Assembly (NCBI RefSeq): GCF_020921035.1
Contig: NC_063157.1
Location: 1,364,001-1,428,000 of the forward strand
From: Rhodamnia argentea
Taxonomy: Eukaryota > Streptophyta > Magnoliopsida > Myrtales > Myrtaceae
DNA: 64,000 nucleotides
Direction: 5' to 3'
Of this stretch, positions 35,745 to 47,900 are shown one piece after another. The position numbers and the translations under genes are program-made. The notes below the pieces were generated by a model. It made no database searches. It was given only the letters and a program-made list of their open reading frames with translations, and was not told the DNA's origin. Every line of letters starts with the position of its first letter. Within the stretch, counting starts at the first letter, position 1.

Positions 35745-38567
35745 ATGAAACGAACGCCATTTGATCTCTTGTTGGTTTTCCTCGCGATAATTCCACTCCA
35801 CTTTGCTTCCTCCGAGACATTGCCCTCAACGAGGCCAACCAAGTGCCATGAGCAGGAGCGGTCTGCCTTGTTAGAATTCAAGCAATCTCTCTTCCATCCA
35901 GAGGCGGAGAATTGTCTGTTGTGGGGTTGGTCCGACCCATCGAAGCTAGAATCATGGAAGCTGGAAGATGGGGATTGCTGTAGCTGGGAAGGCGTGGAGT
36001 GTGATGAAGGGACGGGCTACGTGACAGGCCTCGACCTCAGCCGAAGCTGTCTCTTCGGTCCTATCAACTCAAACACCAGCCTCTTCCGGCTCACTCACTT
36101 GCAAAGCCTCAACCTCGCCATCAACAACTTCGATAACTCTCAAATACCATCCGCCATAGGTGATCTTGTGGAGTTGACGAGCCTGGACCTCTCTTTCACC
36201 AGCTTCGCAGGTCAAATCCCGTCACAAGTCCTAAAGTTGACTGACTTGTCCTTCCTCGATCTCTCATCGAACAGAGGACTGGAGCTGAGGAATCCCAGCA
36301 TGGAGACCGTGGTTCAGAGCTTAACCAAATTGGAACACCTCGATCTTAGCTCAGTGAATGTGTCGGCCCTGATTCCTGATTCTGTCGCAAATTTATCTTT
36401 CTTGACATCGCTAGTACTCCCAGGCTGCGACTTGCGAGGGACATTCCCAGCAGCCATCTTCGAACTGCCAAGGCTGCAACTTCTTGATTTGGGTTACAAT
36501 CCAGAGTTGTCAGGTCATTTGCCAGAGTTCCACTTGCACAGTCCCATCAAGTCGTTGTTTCTTGGGCGGACCAATTGTTCAGGGAACATTCCATCTTCTA
36601 TAGGTAACCTGACTCAACTTACCACGTTACACTTTAGAGATAACAAACTCTCAGGTGAAATCCCATCTTCCCTTGGGAAGCTCATTCAACTGTCCTCTTT
36701 GGATCTTAGCATGAATCAGCTCTCTGGTGAAATTCCTGCTTCCTTGATCAACCTCACCAACCTCGCTTTTTTAAACCTCCAGGACAATCAATTAACAGGT
36801 CATATTCCAGCTGAGATCACTGGCCTCACCCGGTTGACTTATCTCGACCTATCCTTCAACAGATTAATCGGCTCAATTCCAGAAGACATCTCTAACCTCG
36901 AGAATCTTACTGTCCTGAACTTGCAATCAAACAAACTGAATGGCACTTTGCGGCTGGATGTGGTACTCAAACTTCAATATTTAACGAGATTGCTACTCTC
37001 ATTCAATAAGTTCTCGTCGATTATTGAACCTGACGTGCACGCTGGCCTTTCAAACCTGTCCATTGTTGGCTTGGCTTCTAGCAACTTGAGTGAGTTCCCC
37101 ATCTTCCTAGCATACCAAAGTAGGTTGCAAGGGTTGGACCTATCCCAAAATAGCATTTATGGGCCGACACCTCCATGGTTTTTAAACGTGAGTATGGCAC
37201 AATTGGTGTTTTTGAATCTTTCCGGAAACTTCATTACCAGTTTCGCAGCTTTTAGATGGCCAAATCTTTTGGCATTGGACCTCAGGTACAACAATCTACA
37301 AGGATTACTTCCAATTCCTCCGAAGGCCATTCAGGGCTATTTTGTCTCAAATAACAATCTATCTGGAGAAATTTCACCGGGAATGTGTGAGCTAAGCTCT
37401 ATTATGATCCTTGATTTGTCCAAGAACAAGTTGATTGGTGATATTCCGCCATGCCTGAGCAATTTGAGCGAGACCCTTCAAGTCTTGAGTTTGCATGGCA
37501 ATGGTTTACATGGAAGATTTCCTGAATTGAAGGACGTATGTGCTTTGAATATGATAGATTTGAGTGATAACCAACTACAAGGGTCGCTGCCAAAGGGATT
37601 AGCTAACTGTACCAATCTGGAGTTTCTCAATTTCGGAAATAATCATATCATCGACACCTTTCCTTCATGGATGGGCTCACTTTCCAATTTGAAGGTGCTT
37701 ATTTTGCATTCCAATAGATTTCATGGAGCCATAGGGGAACCCAAAGCTCGTGACCAGTTTCCTAACCTACGAATTGTTGATCTATCGATGAACAACTTCT
37801 CGAGTTGCCTTCCATCTGAATACTTTAATATCTGGAGTGCCATGAAAGTCCACTATGCAGATGATGAAAACTACTATGGGAATTATCTGCCCTTTTACTT
37901 CCTGTATCTGAATGAGGGAAAGTACGACTACTCAATGACAATAATGAACAGAGGCATTGCAACGGAGTACGAAAGGGTATTGTCATACCTCACCGTGATT
38001 GATCTTTCGAGCAACGGCTTTATCGGGGAAATCCCGAATTCTGTTGGAAGTTTAGCTGAACTTCATCTGCTCAATCTCTCCAACAACGCTCTTACCGGCT
38101 CCATCCCTTTGTCCCTAGCGAATTTGACCGAGCTAGAATCTCTTGACCTTTCAAGCAATAATCTCTCGGGAATGATCCCTCCAGCACTAACCCAACTCAA
38201 TTTCCTTGCTTTCTTCAATGTGTCGGACAACCATCTTTCCGGGCCCATACCTCAGGCGAATCAGTTCGCTACATTCGAGAATGACTCTTATGGAGGGAAC
38301 TTAGGACTGTGCGGAGTTCCTCTGACAAAGAAATGCGGGAATCCTGCTGAAGCACCCCCGGCACCACCATCTGGTGCATTTGCCAAAGAGGACTTGGGGA
38401 CGTGGTTCGAAGGACTTGACTGGAAAATCGTCCTGATGGGTTTGGGAAGCGGGCTGGTCGTCGGAGTGCTTGTGGGGCTAAACACGACTTCCGGAATTGA
38501 GCGTTGGTTCCTGAGGCTCTATAGAGGAGAGCCACGAAGACAGATGCACCAAGTAAGGTTTGCGTGA
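35745..38567 (+). CDS. RLP-C: intact LRR receptor-like protein
   Basis: Single-exon gene, 940 aa. The start at 35745 (MKRTPFDLL) is chosen because it opens a signal peptide and lies downstream of the TATA box; the longer open frame from 35562 starts upstream of it. Order: signal peptide (1 to about 22), LRRNT with paired cysteines (KCHEQERSALLEF, DCCSWEGVECD), close to 30 extracellular 24-residue LRRs with LxxLxLSxNxLxGxIP pattern, an island near 720-755 (YDYSMTIMNRGIATEYERVL), last LRRs, LRRCT (LCGVPLTKKCG), acidic juxtamembrane (KEDLGTWFEGLDW), membrane helix rich in GxxxG (about 894-912) and a 28-residue basic tail. Such plasma-membrane RLPs lack a kinase and usually work with SOBIR1- and BAK1-type kinases. 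Closest to immune RLPs of the Cf-9 class; ligand unknown. Confidence 0.92.
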   Translation: MKRTPFDLLLVFLAIIPLHFASSETLPSTRPTKCHEQERSALLEFKQSLFHPEAENCLLWGWSDPSKLESWKLEDGDCCSWEGVECDEGTGYVTGLDLSRSCLFGPINSNTSLFRLTHLQSLNLAINNFDNSQIPSAIGDLVELTSLDLSFTSFAGQIPSQVLKLTDLSFLDLSSNRGLELRNPSMETVVQSLTKLEHLDLSSVNVSALIPDSVANLSFLTSLVLPGCDLRGTFPAAIFELPRLQLLDLGYNPELSGHLPEFHLHSPIKSLFLGRTNCSGNIPSSIGNLTQLTTLHFRDNKLSGEIPSSLGKLIQLSSLDLSMNQLSGEIPASLINLTNLAFLNLQDNQLTGHIPAEITGLTRLTYLDLSFNRLIGSIPEDISNLENLTVLNLQSNKLNGTLRLDVVLKLQYLTRLLLSFNKFSSIIEPDVHAGLSNLSIVGLASSNLSEFPIFLAYQSRLQGLDLSQNSIYGPTPPWFLNVSMAQLVFLNLSGNFITSFAAFRWPNLLALDLRYNNLQGLLPIPPKAIQGYFVSNNNLSGEISPGMCELSSIMILDLSKNKLIGDIPPCLSNLSETLQVLSLHGNGLHGRFPELKDVCALNMIDLSDNQLQGSLPKGLANCTNLEFLNFGNNHIIDTFPSWMGSLSNLKVLILHSNRFHGAIGEPKARDQFPNLRIVDLSMNNFSSCLPSEYFNIWSAMKVHYADDENYYGNYLPFYFLYLNEGKYDYSMTIMNRGIATEYERVLSYLTVIDLSSNGFIGEIPNSVGSLAELHLLNLSNNALTGSIPLSLANLTELESLDLSSNNLSGMIPPALTQLNFLAFFNVSDNHLSGPIPQANQFATFENDSYGGNLGLCGVPLTKKCGNPAEAPPAPPSGAFAKEDLGTWFEGLDWKIVLMGLGSGLVVGVLVGLNTTSGIERWFLRLYRGEPRRQMHQVRFA

Positions 38568-38740
38568 TTTACGGTTTGTTGTGAAAGTTCAATGATTGGA
38601 TTGCTCATTGCCAGGTGCGCATCAGGGCATACCTTTTCCATGTGTTCTGTGCTTCGCGATAGCGTTTAAGTATCCACCGTGTAGACATGAGATTTCTAGT
38701 AAAGTGTCTCCAGTTTCATCAAGCAAACAACATACGCGTG
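38568..38740. other. 3' flank of RLP-C up to the LTR
   Basis: Homologous to the 3' flanks of RLP-B and RLP-D. It is cut at GCGTG (38736-38740) by the solo LTR and resumes at 41148. Confidence 0.6.
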
Positions 38741-41147
38741 TGTCGCGATCTAAAAAAATCAGGTAATGGATTATTAAGTTAATTAAATGAATTAATTAAC
38801 CTAATACGGACTCTCCCAAGCCTTACCAATTCGCAACTTGGGTTTGATTTTCAATTTAGAAGCCGCCACTAATCATTTAAGGTAGATTGATTAGAAACAT
38901 ATATAAAATAGCGGGAGAACTATTTTATCTCTACGAACCGGAGAAATTGAGTTCGGGGACTTGGTTACGTTAATTAAGAATTAAGCGCCTTTCGGTACCA
39001 ATTTCATAAAAATGTCTTTTTAACTGGTTTATATGAATTGGATGTTTTTTTTTCCTTTTTCTTTTTTTATTTTCGAATTTTTTTTAATGAATTTGAACAA
39101 AATTAAACAAAGATGCCCATAACATACCTTTAATTCCGAATTTTCCAATAAATCTTCTCATTCCCGAAGATCCGGGCCGGAGCGAAATTTTATCCGCTAA
39201 ATCCTCGAGAATTCGAGCCAAGACGAGGATAAATATATAGAAATACAACGTCCCTTCTCGCCAAAGGGCGGAATACGAATTTCTATATTTAAATTACCAT
39301 CCCATCGCATAAGATCATGGGCGTGGTGTGTGATTTAATTTTCCGACGGGATTAGACACCAGGAGAATACATTATAGGCAGTTTTGTTTTAAAAATGTGC
39401 AAATAATTATTGAATTTTTGAAAATCCTTGGGGGATTTCGAAATTTTCAAGAAGATAGGCTCCTATCCACAAAGGATGAATATCTTTTAAAAATTGGAAA
39501 GACTATCTTCTGAAATTTTTCAAAGTATATTACATAACTTTTCGAATTTTAAAGATGCATTCAATATCTCTAAAAAAAAAAATCTGATTGAATCTTGAGT
39601 TATTTGAATATTTCGAAAATATATCAATATTCTACAAGATATGATTGCCTCAAAATCCAGTGTGATCTTGTCCCTAAATGCTCTAATTTTCGAATTTTAC
39701 AAGGATCGTCGGATTATGCACAAACGCCTAGGATAAAGATCGTGGTTTAGATCCTTTGAAATTCGAACCGCAAGATAATCAAAATCCAAAAATATATATC
39801 AATCGAAGATAACATGCTCAATATATTCTCAATTTCCAAAAAAAAAGGGTTAAGGGATAAGACCCGCCAAATAAACAAATCAAACAAGCAATCTTCAGCA
39901 TATTGACGGATTAAGCAAAAAGTCGCCTATCATCAGAAAATCAAGTGCCAAAAAAAAGCATGATCATCAGCAAATAAACGACATGAGGGACAGCCCAGAT
40001 TGAACGCTAAACAGCAGCGAACCTTAACCCTAAACAGCGGCTGATTTTGACCATGAATAGCAACAAGTTTTTACATTTAACAGTAGTAGCTTTCGTCATT
40101 AAACTGGAGCAAGTTCCGATACTTAACAGCATGCAAAAACATTCTAAACAACAGGAATTTCCTCCCTAAAACAGTAGCAAAAAACGTCCTAAAACAATGG
40201 TGATTTCAACATGAAAACAACAGTGATTTCAGCAGGAAAATAGCAGCGAACCAGCATGAGAATAAAGCGAATAGCAACATTGAACAGAGGCGAAAACAGC
40301 AGCAATTTCGTATCATTAATGGCAGTAAAAATCGGACACCAAACCATGGCGAATTTAGCATTAAACAGCATGAAACAATGACGGTTTTTAGTGTGAAACA
40401 GCAGCAAAAAAAAAGATTTAAAAAACATGCTTGAATCAAAGTTGAAAGTATACGAGGATTACCTTAGTTCACGAGACAAAACTCGGACCGATTCGATGTA
40501 AAAACACCTATGGACAGCAGCTTCGAACACGCCTCGCTCTCTTCTTCTCGCGCCTGCCTTTCTCATTTGTGGGTGCTTTTTTTTTCTCTCCCCTCAATCT
40601 CACATGAATCTGAATTTTCTGAATCAAAATTTTCCCCCCTCTCAACCCTAGGCATAAAGATGTATTTATAGAGAAAATTAGAGCTTTGAGTTGTAGGGTT
40701 TATTTTTTACCGTCGGATTTGAGAAATAATGGTCGTTGGATTGAAATTTCTATCCTTGATGGGCTTATTCTTCAGAATTTCGAAATTTAATGGGGGTAAT
40801 AGGGCTTGGCCGAATTCTTCAATTTAATGGACTTATATGCACGAATTTGAGGCCCAATCAGGCTTTAATTAATTAAACAGGTAATTAATTAAAGTACCCT
40901 TCGTTTAAAGAGCTAAAATGGGCTGATTTAGCTTTGAATTAAGCCCAAATCCATTAAAAATTCAAAAATCCCCCTTGGTGGTCAAAAAATTGATATTGAT
41001 GCCGAGCTACACTCGCCTCTGACCTAATTGCAGGACAGAAAATAAATATGCAATGCATGAAGATTTAATTTTTGTGAGAATTATGGTTAATCCTCATTTT
41101 ATGCTCATATAAATGATTATCTGAAAATCAAAATTTTTGTATCAACA
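38741..41147 (+). mobile_element. 2.4-kb solo LTR downstream of RLP-C
   Basis: 2407 bp starting TGTCGCGATC and ending TATCAACA (TG..CA), with a perfect 5-bp target duplication GCGTG (38736-38740 and 41148-41152). Removing it restores continuity with the homologous flanks of RLP-B and RLP-D. Long AT-rich LTRs of this kind are typical of Ty3/gypsy elements. There is no coding frame, and positions 39890-40450 are rich in AACAGCAGC-like words. The LTR has a second family member in RLP-B. Confidence 0.88.
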
Positions 41148-41403
41148 GCGTGATAGTTCCTTTGATAGCTATGAATAGAATTTCTCTAACGGTTCTCTGC
41201 TTAATTTATTCGTGATAAACCGTCATGCAGAAGTTTCCTTCGCCTCATTTCACCAATCTCGATCAAACATGGCAATTAGTTTTTTCAGGTTTCCTTTCAA
41301 TTTCAAATCAAAATTGTGTTTGGTCACTACTGTACATCGTACAAGAAGATTTGGATCAAAGAACTTGACTGGAAAATTGTATCAATAGGGCACGGAATAT
41401 GAA
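41148..41403 (+). pseudogene. 3' flank and orphan RLP tail remnant, copy C
   Basis: After the LTR the RLP-C flank resumes (TGATAGTTCC). At about 41348-41400 an orphan module starts (TGGATCAAAGAACTTGACTG, encoding IKELDW), followed by an early TGA and sequence loss. It is the same module as at 34786 and 60789, but decayed. Confidence 0.55.
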
Positions 41404-41589
41404 GTTTGTTAAAAGGCTTTTCATCTCAGTATTAATCTAGCTAAATGGCCTCAAACATGTCAAGTAACTCTTTTGAGTTGTTCCCGATGCTATCCGAAAT
41501 CCCATCCGTGCTTTTGTTAGCGACCAAGATGAATCTGATTTTTCAATAATATTAGCCTGATGTGAACCACTTTCATATCCTTAGACAAG
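41404..41589. other. Short intergenic stretch
   Basis: No gene or known repeat recognised between the RLP-C relic and the beta'-COP-like fragment. Confidence 0.3.
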
Positions 41590-41800
41590 GAAGATTTTAT
41601 CTTTGCACTGCAACCCTGCAGAGCGAAAGCCAAGAAAAAGGGAGACAAGGAAGATTTTATCTTTGTATTGAAACCGCCAAGCCTACATGAATGTCTTTTA
41701 TAGTGGCAATGGAAAACCTCGGACCATCATAATACCTTATTATTGTCAAAGCACCGAAATAACAACTAAATGGAGCATATAAAGATAACGGTGCATTTCC
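41590..41800 (-). pseudogene. Fragment of the single-propeller beta'-COP gene
   Basis: Matches the last exon edge and last intron of the gene at 61528-63704: GATTTTATCTTTG, ATGAATGTCTTTT, TAGTGGCA-TGGAAAACCT and GGACCATCA are collinear with 61575-61760. A 27-bp piece (GGAAGATTTTATCTTTG) occurs twice. It continues into a MITE that is itself duplicated further right. No coding potential remains. Confidence 0.6.
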
Positions 41801-42384
41801 GAGAAATGATTTTCCGGACTTTCAATAGTTTGACTCCCAAGACTCAGACAACTAAAAACACTTTCTAATCAATGGTAAATTCATGCGTAAAAGGAAAGTA
41901 AAAATCCTAAATCTAACAAGACAAAAACATTTTCCGGAATTGCTCTCCTCTTTTTAATTTTTAATTTTTAATTTTTAATTTTTTATATTCTGCATTTTCT
42001 ATTTCCTAGTTTTCCTTAATTTTTTTCTATTTTTCTATTTTTTTTTCTTCCTCCGTCGGTCATCGGACCTAGGCAATAGCCAGCTATCGACTACAGGCTG
42101 GCGAGCTCAAGCACGCCCATGGCTACGGCTGGCCGGTGGCAGTGGACGGAGAAAGAAAAATAAAAAAATAAAAAAAGAATGAAAAATTATTTAAAATTTT
42201 GATTTTTTTTAAGCATGGGATAAAGTCATGAGATTGAAATTATTTTGCAAATGAGATCCAAATATTAGAAAATGTTTTTGGTCGCATATCAACAAATATA
42301 GAAAAAGTAACAATCTTCCTCGAATGATTTCCCGGAAAGCATTTTCCTTTTTCACGGAGTTTTCCCCCAAACAAACATACCCAA
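41733..42384. repeat. Composite repeat R1, copy 1
   Basis: A 60-base piece of beta'-COP-like intron (ATTGTCAAAGCACCGAAATAA) is fused to a MITE that begins near GTGCATTTCCGAGAAATGA and ends near CCCCCAAACAAACATACCC. The interior has T-rich TTTTTAATTT repeats, a GC-rich CGGTCATCGGACC-like core and a GGGATAAAGTCATG stretch. Copies 2 and 3 (43066 and 43623) repeat the same fusion, so the fusion came first and duplication later. Confidence 0.65.
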
Positions 42385-43065
42385 GCTAGGCCATACCCTA
42401 TTATTTATCCCCTCTAAACTACTATTCCCTAATAGAAGTACTTACAATTTTACGAAATTTAAATAACTCTTAAAAGCCTTCGCTTATTTTACTTGGTACT
42501 AGTATTGTATTAGCTGAATCTCTGCAAATTTTACTTTTTACAGATGTCATTTCCTTCTTTATAATTTTCTTTGGATTCTTTAGCTCGGATAACCTTATTT
42601 CTGATTTGTGATATCTATTGGTCAGTAATAAAAGTTTCATCCCTTCACACATCAACTCTAACTAATTAAAACCATATGACACAATCCAATTAGTGTCTAC
42701 TGTGGAATTTTATGTGACTTTGTTAATGTTCGATTTACCTCAAATTGTTTCTAAAGTGATGATAGTGTCTTTTGATGCTACACCAATTTGGTATGGTGTT
42801 GACGCACAGAGAAACTCTAAGAGAAAAGAAAGTCACAAGGAAAGAGAGTGCGAAGGGCTCACAGATGAGAGAGAAACACAAGTTAGGGTGCGAAAACTTC
42901 ATGATAAATGAAAACATTTTTCATAGAAATCATTTTCAAGGAAAATAATAAATTTTTCAGTAATTTGGTGGTTTAGGCAAAACAATTTCTTTTTAATCAG
43001 AAGGAAAAGTCGTTTTCTCCCGATCTAAGTTTATTATTTTCAATACTCGAAAGATAGTTTTTATT
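42385..43065. repeat. Repeat R2/R3, copy 1
   Basis: R2 begins CCATACC-TATTATTTATCC and includes TAGCTCGGATAACCTTATTTC, TCATCCCTTCACACATCAAC and GTTGACGCACAGAGAAACTC. It passes into R3 (GAAAACATTTTTCATAG). The same order is found at 44256-44684 plus 49715-49990, and at 51211-52110. It is interrupted at 43066 by R1 copy 2. No conserved coding frame. Confidence 0.65.
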
Positions 43066-43603
43066 GATAATACCTTATTATTGTCAAAGCACCGAAATAA
43101 CAATGAAATGTAGCTTATAAAGATAGCGGTGCATTTCCAAGAAATGATTTTCTGGACTTTCAGTCGCTTGATTCCCCAAAAGACTCGGTCAACTGAAAAC
43201 ACTTTCCGATCAATGGTAAATTAATGTGTAAAATTACGAAAGTAAAATCCTAAATCTAAAGAGGCAAAAAAAGTTTCCGGAATTGCTCACCTCTTTTTAA
43301 TTTTTAATTTTATATTTTATATTCTACATTTTCTATTTCCTATTTTTCTTTAATTTTTCTCTATTTTTCCTTTTTTTTTTTCTTCCTCTGCCGGTTGTTG
43401 GACCTCGGCGATGGCCAGCAACCGGGTATAGGCCGGCAAGCTCAAGCTCACTTGTGGCTGCCGCGATGAGGTCACAATGGACGAAGAAAGAAAAATAAAA
43501 AAATAAAAAAGAACGAAAAATTATTTAAAATTTTGATTTTTTTTTAAGCATGGGATAAAGTCATGGGATTGAAATTATTTTGCAAATGAGATCAAATGGA
43601 TAA
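43066..43603. repeat. Composite repeat R1, copy 2
   Basis: Same beta'-COP-intron/MITE fusion as copy 1 but truncated at its right end. It is over 90 percent alike to copy 3 by eye, including the AGACTCGGT-AACTGAAAACAC segment. Confidence 0.65.
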
Positions 43604-43622
43604 AGATAGGGGTCTAATAGTT

Positions 43623-44255
43623 AATACCTTATTATTGTCAAAGCACCGAAATAACAATGAAATGTAGCATATAAAGATAGCAGTGCATTTCCAAGAAATG
43701 ATTTTCTAGACTTTCAATCGCATGATTCCCCAAAAGACTCGGTGAACCGAAAACACTTTCTGATCAATGGTAAATTAATGCGTAAAACTACGAAAGTAAA
43801 ATCCTAAATCTAAAGAGGCAAAAAAAATATCCGGAATTGCTCACCTCTTTTTAATTTTTAATTTTATATTTTATATTCTACATTTTCTATTTCCTATTTT
43901 TCTTTAATTTTTCTCTATTTTTCCTTTTTTTTTCTTCCACCGCCGATCGTTGGACCTCGGCGATGGCCAAGACCCGGTACAGGCTGGCAAGCTCAAGCTC
44001 ACTTGTGGCTGCAGCCGGTAGGTCACAATGGACGAAGAAAGAAAAATAAAAAAATAAAAAAAGAACGAAAAATTATTTAAAATTTTGATTTTTTTTAAGC
44101 ATGGGATAAAGTCATGGGATTGAAATTATTTTGCAAATGAGATCAAAACATTAGAAAATGTCTTTGGTCACATATCACCAAATATAGAAAAATTAACAAT
44201 TTTTCTGGAATGATTTCTCGGAAAGCATTTTCCTTTTTCACGGAGTTTAACCCAA
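43623..44255. repeat. Composite repeat R1, copy 3
   Basis: Third copy of the fusion, with the complete right end (GGAAAGCATTTTCCTTTTTC). It is followed directly by R2 copy 2. Confidence 0.65.
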
Positions 44256-44684
44256 GTTATGCCATACCGTATTATTTATCCCCTCTAAACTACTATTCCC
44301 TAATAGAAGTACTTACAATTTTATGAAATTTAAATAACTCTCAAAAGCCTTCGCTTATTTTACTTGGTACTAGTATTATATAAGCTGAATCTCTACAAAT
44401 TTTACTTTTACAAATGTCATTTCCTTCTTTATCATTTTCTTAGGATTCTTTAGCTCGGATAACCTTATTTCTGATTTGTGGTATCTATTGGTCAGTAACA
44501 AAAGTTTCATCCCTTCACACATCAACTCTAAGTAATTAAAACCATATGACACAATCCAATTAGTGTGTACTGTGGAATTTATGTGGCTTTGTTAATGTTC
44601 GATTTACCTCAAATTGTTTCTAAAGCGATGATAGTGTCTTTTGATCCCACACCAAATTGGCATGGTGTTGGCGCACAGAGAAAC
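44256..44684. repeat. Repeat R2, copy 2 (left part)
   Basis: Matches 42385-42820. It is interrupted at GCGCACAGAGAAAC by copia element 2 and resumes at 49715 with TCTAAGAGAAAAGAAAGTC after the GAAAC duplication, exactly as in the uninterrupted copy. Confidence 0.75.
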
Positions 44685-44926
44685 CGTAGAATTTTATGCA
44701 AAAAGAAAGAAGTTTTTGGAATGGATTGATGATCTTTTTTAGAGCATCATCCCGTATTTATATTAATAGGAGAATCAATCACATACAATAAAATCCCTAA
44801 CAATGTGACAATCAAATCCCTCAAAATATGAAATCCCATTAACTAGCCCACTAATCATGGAATTTATGATATTCCATCAATTAGCCCACTAATTGTGGAT
44901 CTAATTCTAGAACAAATATTACAACA
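44685..44926 (-). repeat. 3' LTR of copia element 2
   Basis: 242 bp, ending ATTACAACA on the plus strand. Its outer plus-strand base is C where the other LTR has T, so its terminal dinucleotide is mutated. Confidence 0.92.
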
Positions 44927-44933
44927 CCCCCCC

Positions 44934-47900
44934 TCAAGTTGGCGCATGGATGTCGCACATGCCCAACTTGGACACATGATAATCAAATACTCGCTTGCTC
45001 ATTGCCTTAGTGAATATATCTGCGGTCCGTTACGAGGATTGAACAAATGGAGTACAAAATTCTCCTGTATCAAGCTTTTCCTTGATGAAGTGTCGGTCAA
45101 TTTCCACATGCTTAGTCCTATCATGCTGGATAGGATTATGTGAAATACTGATAGCAGATTTACTATCGGAGTAAATCATTAATGGTTTCTGAAATTGGAA
45201 TCCCAAATCATCCAAAAGTTTTTGAACCCATAATAATTCACACATGCCCCGAGCCATAGAGCGGAATTCAGCCTCTACGCTTGATCTAGCAACAACGTCT
45301 TGCTTTTTGCTTCGCCAAGTAACTAGGTTACCTCCAACATAAGAACAATAACCTGAAGTAGATCGCTTGTCATCCACACTACTAGCCCAGGTTGCATCGG
45401 TAAATGCCTCAACCTTCAAATGACCATGGTTCCGAAACAATATACCTTTACCCGGTGTGCCTTTCAAGTAACGAAGAATTCGAGTCACAACATCCATATG
45501 AGTAGTATACGGATCATGCATGAATTGACTTACAAGACCGATCGCATAGGCAATATCGGGATGTGTATGAGAAAGGTAGATGAGCTTTCCAACAAGTCTT
45601 TGATATCTTTCGCGATCTATCGGCTCCCCTGTCTTGGCCCGAATCTTCGCGTTTGAATCAAGTGGAGTATCTATAGGTTTACATCCAAGCATTCCTGTCT
45701 GAGATAGAAGATCAAGTATGTACTTACGCCGACATAGGAAGATCCCATGTGAGGAGCGATCTACTTCAATTCCAAGAAAATATCGCAGTTTTCCAAGATC
45801 TTTAATCTCAAATTCCTTTCCCAATGCATTCTTCAATCTAATGATTTCACTACCATCATTTCCAGTCACCACAATGTCATCCACATACACAATTAAGAAA
45901 GTTGAGAGAGAACCACTACGACGAATGAACAAGGTGTGATCAGCATTACTCCGAGTGTATCCTTGAGCTCGCATAGCTTTGGTGAACCCGCCAAACCAAG
46001 CCCGAGGTGATTGTTTAAGCCCATATAAAGAACGTTTGAGATGACAAACCTTTCCAATGGTAGTGCTATCTACAAAACGTGGTGGAATGTCCATGTACAC
46101 CTCCTCATCAAGTTCTCCGTGAAGAAATGCATTCTTCACGTCTAATTGTTGAAGGTCCCATCCATAACTTGCGGCACATGATATAAGAATCCTTATCGTA
46201 TTCATCTTTGCTACGGGGGCAAACGTTTCTTGATAATCAACACCTGCAGTTTGAGTGAATCCCCGGGCCACTAGTTGAGCCTTATACCTATCCACAGTTC
46301 CATCAGCATTTTGCTTAAGCGCATAGACCCATTTGCACCCCACTGTTTTCTTCCCAAGAGGGAGGGGCACCAAATTCCAAGTTTGATTTTTCTTCAAAGC
46401 CTCCATTTCCTCTAACATGGCATCTTTCCATTTTTTTTGTTGAATAGCAATCTGCCAAGTATTAGGAATAGACACAGAGTCTAAAGAAGGAACGATGAAT
46501 ATGATGGAGAAAGAACAGAATAGGAAGTATATTCATTGATAGGATACCGAAGCTTACCAACACAAGACCGTTTACCTTTACGGAGAGCAATTGGAGTTGT
46601 TTCATCCTCAATATTGTTGTCATCGATAGGACTAGGCTCCAGCGGTGTTGTATTGGATTCCGGTATTGCCTGTGAAGACTCACCGGGAGGATTACCGGGC
46701 ATAGCAGCCTGTTTACGAGAATAAACATGTGAATAATCTCTTTGAACAGGTGAAACCTCTTACGGGGTTACACTTTGATTCACAATAGGCTCCTCTGTCC
46801 GCTTTGTTGATAATGGCACCGAGAGCTCGGGGAATGGTTCAATAAATGTCGAACTAGATATCTCGGAGAGTGGATTATCGAAAAAAGCTTGAGACTCATT
46901 AAAAATAACATCTTTGGAGACATAAAACTTGCGAGTGGATGGATGATAACACCTATAGCCTTTTTGGGAAGAGGAATAACCTAAGAAAATGCACTTAAGA
47001 CTCCTAGGAGACAATTTACTCTTCACCCGATGATCTCTAACAAAACAAACAGACCCAAAGATTTTTGGTGGGAGGATAAATGTATTTTTCCCAGTCAACA
47101 CATAAATTGGGCTTTTATTTTGCAGAACCCTGGATGGCATACGATTAATTAAGTAGGCATTTGTAAGAACGACTTCACTCCGGTAGGATGGTGGGACATG
47201 CATTTGAAATAAAAGAGAACGTGCAACTTCAAGAAGATGTCTATTTTTTCGCTCTGCCACACCATTTTGTGCGGGGGTATCCACACAACTAGTTTGGTGG
47301 AGAATACCATGCTCTCGTAAAAAAAATTGAAAGGAAGAGGCACAATATTCTCTACCATTATCCGTTCGAAGAGCCTTAATGGTAGCATTAAACTGGGTTT
47401 GAATTATTTTGAAAAAGGTTTTGAAGGCCTCGAAAACATCATTTTTATGTCTAAGTAAAAAAAATCCAAGTTGTTCTACTATAATCATCAATAAAGGTCA
47501 CAAACCAATCATACCCAGTAATAGATTTAACAGGGGAAGGACCCCAAATATCGGAATGAACCAAATCAAATGAAACGAGACTTCTATTATTTGACTCTGG
47601 ATAAATAGTTCTAGTCCGCTTAGAATAAGCACAAGTATCACAGAAAAACCGATGATCTTTAACTTGATACTTTAAACTAGGAAAACATGAATAGAGAGTA
47701 TGAAGTGGTGGATGCCCCAAACGTCGATGCCATTGTCGCAAAGAAGAAATAGCAGCCGAATTGGAATCTGCGGTGCTAGCCTGGATAGGTGCTGCTTGTG
47801 ATCCATCTAGCCAGTAAAGTCCATCACGTACACTACCACTGCCAATCTTCACCTCCGTCACCAAGTCCTGAAAGACACAATATGTAGGATAAAAGATTAC

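Noticed and set aside
38741..41147. A long noncoding RNA gene
   Set aside because: TG..CA ends and a perfect GCGTG duplication identify a solo LTR.
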